Below, one piece after another: positions 60,566 through 64,000 of a DNA stretch of 64,000 bases. The position numbers and the translations under genes were made by a program. The stretch comes from M0108 sp044228795 (GTDB taxonomy: Bacteria > Pseudomonadota > Gammaproteobacteria > Chromatiales > Chromatiaceae). The stretch is from NCBI GenBank assembly GCA_044228795.1, contig JBGAUE010000016.1:20273-84272 (forward strand), read 5' to 3'. A model generated the notes under the pieces. The model worked only from the letters and a program-made list of their open reading frames with translations, had not been told where the DNA came from and ran no database searches. Position 1 is the stretch's first letter. The number at the start of each line of letters is the position of its first letter.

Positions 60566-61621
60566 CTATTCCGCTGGCGTGGACAGGACGGGCTTCTTAC
60601 GGATCACGGGCCGCTTCGCGGGGGCGGCGGTGTTCGCCACCGCGGGCACCGCGGCGGGGGTGACTGACCCTTCGCCGGTCAGGGCCGCGACCTGCTTTTG
60701 CAGGGCATGCATTTCCTTGCGCAGCACCTTATTCTCACGACGGCTCTGCTGGACGCGGTCCTGGAGGGTGCGTAGTTCGCCTCGGGTCGGCATGTTCATG
60801 CCGCCGAGGGTCTCGTCAACCATAATGGACATGCGTTGCTTCAGGGCCATCTGGGCGTTGACCAAGTCGCCGTGGATGCGGGCATAGGCGGGGCTCTGGA
60901 CCTCTTTGGCGTAAACGTCCTCGCAGCAACTCACCCAATTGTCATAGAGACCGCGTGCGGTATCGATCACCTTACCCGAGGCTTGCATCTGCTCCAGGCT
61001 CTCGCGCATGCGATTGACCGATTTGACGCCCATGCCGGAAAACAGCGACATGTACTCTTGCAGGGCCTTCTGATAGGCCATGCCGCGGCGAAGCAGATCC
61101 TGATATTGAGACTGTTCCTCGCGGGTATAACCCAGACCGGGGGCGGAGAGGACCTTGTCAACGGTATTGCCTGCGGCATGGGGCATGTTGCGCAAGAAGT
61201 CGCCTGGCATGGGGCTCAGGGAGGAGGCCATGCGCTGCCAGTTGTCGTAGGGCAGTTCCCAGAAGGCCATCATCTTGTGCAGGGCTTGGTCGCCCTGGTC
61301 CTGGCCGCCGGAAAAGGCCTTCTGCATTTCATTCAAGGTGTTGGTCATAACGGACCAGGCGTCGGTGGCCCCGCCACCGGCCTGCGACAAAGGGCGGGTG
61401 AAGTTTTCCGCCATGCGGAAAAACATCTTGCCCTGCTCCATCATCCGCTCCATGAAGGTGCGGGACATGTCCGGCGCGGCGGGTGAATAGGCCTTCCACC
61501 AGTGATCCAGTGCCCCTTCCCAGGGGTTAGCTTGGGGAGCTTGGGCGCCCATCGCCTTGCGGCTCAAATCCGTCCAGTGTTCCCAGTATTTTTGCTGAAG
61601 GCTCAGCCAGTCATCGGTCAT
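60566..61621 (-). CDS. phaE: Class III PHA synthase subunit PhaE
   Basis: 351 residues, the non-catalytic partner required by class III PhaC. Tryptophan-rich N-terminus (DDWLSLQQKYWEHWTDL), a helical middle with PYDNWQRMASSLSPMPGDFL, and a C-terminal coiled coil (TLQDRVQQSRRENKVLRKEM) leading into an Ala/Pro/Lys-rich tail. Upstream gene of the phaE-phaC pair, divergent from phaR. Confidence 0.93.
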   Translation of the reverse strand: MTDDWLSLQQKYWEHWTDLSRKAMGAQAPQANPWEGALDHWWKAYSPAAPDMSRTFMERMMEQGKMFFRMAENFTRPLSQAGGGATDAWSVMTNTLNEMQKAFSGGQDQGDQALHKMMAFWELPYDNWQRMASSLSPMPGDFLRNMPHAAGNTVDKVLSAPGLGYTREEQSQYQDLLRRGMAYQKALQEYMSLFSGMGVKSVNRMRESLEQMQASGKVIDTARGLYDNWVSCCEDVYAKEVQSPAYARIHGDLVNAQMALKQRMSIMVDETLGGMNMPTRGELRTLQDRVQQSRRENKVLRKEMHALQKQVAALTGEGSVTPAAVPAVANTAAPAKRPVIRKKPVLSTPAE

Positions 61622-61667
61622 GGGGTTTCTCCTTTTTTGGTATGTGGCGAAAAACTAGCACGGAAAA

Positions 61668-61690
61668 TTGTGCGCTGCAACAAAAGCAGC
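61668..61690. promoter_or_regulatory. Candidate PhaR site upstream of phaE
   Basis: TTGTGCGCTGC followed by AACAAAA and GCAGC: it shares TTGTGC and GC(T/A)GC units with the operator at phaP and contains an inverted GCTGC/GCAGC pair. It lies 46-69 bases before the phaE ATG, where a repressor could act. Weaker than the phaP site. Confidence 0.4.
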
Positions 61691-61744
61691 TTAGAATAGG
61701 GCATCGGGCATCGCAGGCTAGGCCTGTTCCGGCTGTCATATTAA

Positions 61745-61760
61745 CGAGAGGATCCTCTCG
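61745..61760. promoter_or_regulatory. Perfect 16-bp palindrome between phaE and phaR
   Basis: CGAGAGGATCCTCTCG is its own reverse complement. It lies in the middle of the 272-base divergent region and could be a regulator binding site; no T run follows, so it is not a normal terminator. Function unknown. Confidence 0.4.
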
Positions 61761-61893
61761 GTGAGTAAAAAAATCGTGATCGTCCCTCCCGGCCGCACCC
61801 CCTCTGGCGTTCGTCTCTCCTGGGTATCGGCCCCGAGAGGCAAGAACTTGAGTTGACTTTAGCTCACCCCGCATCTGCTTCGGAGTCGCCCCC

Positions 61894-62358
61894 ATGCCTA
61901 GCGAACGCATCATCAAGAAATACCCCAATCGTCGTCTCTATGACACCGAGGTTAGCCGCTATGTCACTCTGGCCGATGTCCGTGCTCTCGTCATGGAGGG
62001 CGTTAGCTTCCGGGTGCTGGACACCAACAACGACGATGACATCACCCGCACCATCCTGCTCCAAATCATGCTGGAGGAGGAAAGTGGCGGCGAGGCCCTC
62101 TTCACCGCCCCCATGCTGGCCCAGATCATCCGTTTCTATGGCGGTACCCTCCAGGGGATGCTGTCGCGCTACATGGAGAAATCTCTCGACTTCTTCGTCC
62201 AGCAGCAGAATCAATTACGCGAGACCTGGGGCGAAAACCCCTTTGACGCCATGACCCGCCTGGCCAAACGCAACATCGACATTTGGTCGGGCCTCCAGAA
62301 TGAATTTCTGCGCGCCTCAGGCTACAAGAAGCCTGCGGATCTGGAAAAGAAGCCCTGA
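61894..62358 (+). CDS. phaR: PHA synthesis regulator PhaR
   Basis: 154 residues. PHB/PHA accumulation regulator: DNA-binding domain ERIIKKYPNRRLYDTEVSRYVTLADVRALV-type (key part KYPNRRLYDTE), then VLDTNNDDDITRTILLQIM and the PHB-binding repeat LAQIIRFYGGTLQGMLSRYMEKSL. PhaR represses the phasin gene until granules sequester it. CGGAG precedes ATG 61894. phaP follows after 160 bases that contain its promoter and operator. Confidence 0.93.
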   Translation: MPSERIIKKYPNRRLYDTEVSRYVTLADVRALVMEGVSFRVLDTNNDDDITRTILLQIMLEEESGGEALFTAPMLAQIIRFYGGTLQGMLSRYMEKSLDFFVQQQNQLRETWGENPFDAMTRLAKRNIDIWSGLQNEFLRASGYKKPADLEKKP

Positions 62359-62433
62359 GTGACCCATTTCTCGGTTTCTGGCACCCGGGTGCTGGCTTCA
62401 GGAGGCCCCAGGGCTCCCAAGATAAAAAAGTAG

Positions 62434-62489
62434 TTGACACCCGTTGCCAGGATTATTATTGTGCACCGCAGCAATGCTGCATTGCACAA
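62434..62489 (+). promoter_or_regulatory. phaP promoter with nested palindromic PhaR operator
   Basis: -35 TTGACA (62434-62439), 17-base spacer, weak -10 TATTGT (62457-62462). Over the -10 and start site lie two inverted repeats with the same centre (62474): outer TTGTGCA (62459-62465) with TGCACAA (62483-62489), inner GCAGCA (62468-62473) with TGCTGC (62475-62480). TGC/GCA-rich dyads are the known PhaR targets (CTGC-N3/4-GCAG type in alphaproteobacteria). Position suggests repression by blocking initiation. Sequence symmetry seen; regulator inferred. Confidence 0.75.
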
Positions 62490-62518
62490 AACAAATTAAA
62501 AGCCTTAGGAGAACCATC

Positions 62519-62887
62519 ATGACCGTTAAAGACAACCTGGCCGCCATGAACGAGGTAGGTACCAAGAGTGCAGAGCGCCTGAACAGCCTGGGTGACCTCA
62601 ACCTCAAGATTTGGGAAAAAATGGCAGCCCGCCAGCTTGAGGCCCTCAACCTCATGATGGAGCAAAGCGTGCGCCAGATGAAGATCGCCAGCGAGGCCAA
62701 AGGGTATAATGAGTTCGTAAAGGCCCAGGTTGAACTGGCCAAGGAAGCTAGCGAGCGCATGATGGAAGAAGTCCGTACCAACATGTCGTTGGCCAACGAG
62801 GTCCGTGATGAGTACCGGGCCTGGGCCCAGGCCGGCATGTCCGAACTGACTGCCGAAATTAAAAAGAAAGCCACCAACGCGGCTTAA
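62519..62887 (+). CDS. phaP: Phasin PhaP
   Basis: 122 residues, amphipathic helical granule-coat protein: NLAAMNEVGTKSAERLNSLG, RQLEALNLMMEQSVRQMKIA, YNEFVKAQVELAKEASERMM and a lysine-alanine end. ATG 62519 has TTAGGAGAACC upstream, a strong ribosome site; the longer frame to 62444 would cross the operator. Phasins are highly expressed when PHA is made. Confidence 0.92.
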   Translation: MTVKDNLAAMNEVGTKSAERLNSLGDLNLKIWEKMAARQLEALNLMMEQSVRQMKIASEAKGYNEFVKAQVELAKEASERMMEEVRTNMSLANEVRDEYRAWAQAGMSELTAEIKKKATNAA

Positions 62888-62904
62888 TTCGGGAGTTTTC
62901 TATT

Positions 62905-63654
62905 ATGGCGCAACCAAAACGTGTAGCTCTGATAACTGGTGGTATTGGTGGCATCGGTACTGCCATTTGCCAGCGGTTGGCAAAGGACGGCCATCGGGTG
63001 GTAGCCAACTATCATCCCTCGGAGCAAGAACTGGCGGATGCCTGGCTCGTGGCGCGACAGGCGGAGGGCTTGGATATTTCGTTGGCGGTGGGGGATGTTT
63101 CCTCTTTCGAGGATAGCCAGCGGATGGTTGGCGAGGTCCTCGGGCAGATGGGCACCGTGGACGTGTTGGTGAACTGTGCTGGCATCACGCGTGACAAGAC
63201 CTTCAAGCGCATGGAACAGGCGCAGTGGGAGGCGGTTATCAACGTCAACCTTAACTCGGTTTTCAACGTCACCCGCCAACTTTGGGAAGGGATGCTGGAG
63301 CGCGGCTTTGGCCGCATCATCAACATCTCTTCCGTCAACGGCCAACGCGGCCAATTCGGCCAAGCCAACTACTCGGCCGCCAAAGCTGGTATGCATGGCT
63401 TCACTATGGCCCTGGCCCAGGAAGGAGCCACCCGGAGCGTTACGGTCAACACCGTGTCTCCCGGCTATGTCGAGACGGCCATGACCTTGGCCATGCGCGA
63501 TGACGTTCGCGAGAGCATCATCTCCGGTATCCCCATGCGCCGCATGGCCAAGCCGGAAGAGATCGCTGCCGCCATCGCTTTCCTGGCATCGGACGATGCC
63601 GGCTACATCACCGGGGCCAACATCCCGGTCAATGGTGGCCTCTTCATGCACTAA
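62905..63654 (+). CDS. phaB: Acetoacetyl-CoA reductase PhaB
   Basis: 249-residue short-chain dehydrogenase supplying (R)-3-hydroxybutyryl-CoA. NADPH motif ALITGGIGGIGTAICQRL, NCAGITRDKTFKRM, catalytic Ser in INISSVNGQRGQFGQ, YSAAKAG (Tyr, Lys), and VNTVSPGYVETAM. ATG 17 bases after phaP, same transcript. phaA (beta-ketothiolase), which normally accompanies it, is not between phaR and phaB. Confidence 0.94.
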   Translation: MAQPKRVALITGGIGGIGTAICQRLAKDGHRVVANYHPSEQELADAWLVARQAEGLDISLAVGDVSSFEDSQRMVGEVLGQMGTVDVLVNCAGITRDKTFKRMEQAQWEAVINVNLNSVFNVTRQLWEGMLERGFGRIINISSVNGQRGQFGQANYSAAKAGMHGFTMALAQEGATRSVTVNTVSPGYVETAMTLAMRDDVRESIISGIPMRRMAKPEEIAAAIAFLASDDAGYITGANIPVNGGLFMH

Positions 63655-64000
63655 GAGACCGCTGGGTTCTGGGCCAGTCAACGCTGGTCCTGGACCAGCC
63701 TTACCAGGTGCTGCTCGACGTCGCCACGATGACCGGCGGTGCCTTCGGACCTTCCCAGAGAAGGTCCACCCCTTCAAACCAAGGTCGCGTCTGACGTGGC
63801 TTGGCGATTTCCGCGGCAGCGTGCGTCGCTCGCGGAAGCACGAGGTCCTCCTCGTCTCTCTCAATCATTGAGAAGAGCTTTGAGCCTGGCAACTTGCCAG
63901 GCTTTTTTTTAGCCCGAAGTTCCAGTCCTGAAGATGGCATAGTAGACTGATACTTTGAGTGTTTACAGAAAATGCGCGATGCAAGCGCCTGGCTACACAA
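63655..64000. other. Region after phaB without a convincing gene
   Basis: It contains a perfect 8-bp inverted repeat GCTGGTCC/GGACCAGC (63683-63699) and the terminator at 63883-63910. Open frames here have no recognisable protein features. The last 90 bases are AT-richer and could belong to the promoter region of a gene beyond the window. Confidence 0.5.
63883..63910 (+). terminator. Rho-independent terminator of phaR-phaP-phaB
   Basis: A 9-bp perfect stem AGCCTGGCA/TGCCAGGCT with a three-base loop, followed by a run of T to 63910. It lies 229 bases past phaB. Confidence 0.85.

Noticed and set aside
59520..60887. 455-codon open frame antisense to phaC-phaE
   Set aside because: Long antisense frames are common in high-GC coding DNA; it mirrors real genes and has no family features.
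1..64000. CRISPR arrays, rRNA genes, prophage or replication origin
   Set aside because: No regularly spaced repeats, rRNA sequence, phage structural genes or DnaA-box cluster was seen on reading.

Overview
The window looks like the chromosome of a high-GC gammaproteobacterium, most probably a purple sulfur bacterium (Chromatiaceae/Chromatiales). The best pointers are a class III polyhydroxyalkanoate synthase (PhaC+PhaE) whose PhaC closely resembles what I remember of the Allochromatium vinosum enzyme, and gammaproteobacterial gene orders (lptM-lysA-dapF-DUF484-xerC, rplU-rpmA-obg-proB, kdsD-kdsC-lptCAB-rpoN-hpf-ptsN-hprK-rapZ, mlaFEDCB-murA-hisGDC). The genus cannot be fixed from the sequence alone.

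Layout. 0.2-5.2 kb: a compact biotin operon bioB-bioF-bioH-bioC-bioD with a good candidate BirA operator over its promoter. 5.2-22.5 kb: an accessory island. It starts with transposase debris, then a MerA-like flavoprotein that is not a true mercuric reductase. Next is the most interesting locus of the window (7.4-14.9 kb): an ATP-grasp ligase, an EgtD-type histidine N-methyltransferase, and SenA, SenB and SenC homologues, i.e. the known three-enzyme route to selenoneine (selenophosphate -> selenosugar -> Se-imidazole), followed by a second SAM methyltransferase that overlaps senC. SenC is a fusion of an NDH-2-like flavoprotein and selenophosphate synthetase. Senabc itself is a described system; the ATP-grasp enzyme, the extra methyltransferase and a tiny coupled ORF are the parts that could make something new (a tailored or conjugated selenoneine). 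The island continues with an LtaS-like membrane phosphatase-superfamily protein, a diguanylate cyclase, a frameshifted MmeI-like restriction-modification gene and a gutted PIN toxin beside its partner gene.

22.5-36.5 kb (mostly minus strand): xerC, a DUF484 gene, dapF, a methyltransferase, lysA, lptM, a YgbA-like gene, a SPOR-domain membrane protein, a secreted protein of unknown family, a protoporphyrinogen-oxidase-like flavoprotein, creA, then proB, obgE, rpmA, rplU. 36.7-41 kb (plus): ispB, a tRNA-Pro that starts at the base after the ispB stop codon, a PBP4-type peptidase, an HtrA-like lipoprotein, xthA. 41-51.5 kb (minus): a regulatory PTS (EI, HPr, EIIA-Man, RapZ, HprK, PtsN) with no sugar permease, then hpf, rpoN, and LPS transport and Kdo synthesis genes. 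51.6-59.3 kb (plus): mlaFEDCB, murA, hisG, hisD, hisC. 59.4-63.9 kb: the PHA locus phaC-phaE facing phaR-phaP-phaB, with a nested palindrome at the phaP promoter that is a strong candidate PhaR operator. phaA is not in the window.

No rRNA genes, CRISPR arrays, prophage or replication origin were seen. All product calls rest on motifs and remembered family features; no database search was run.
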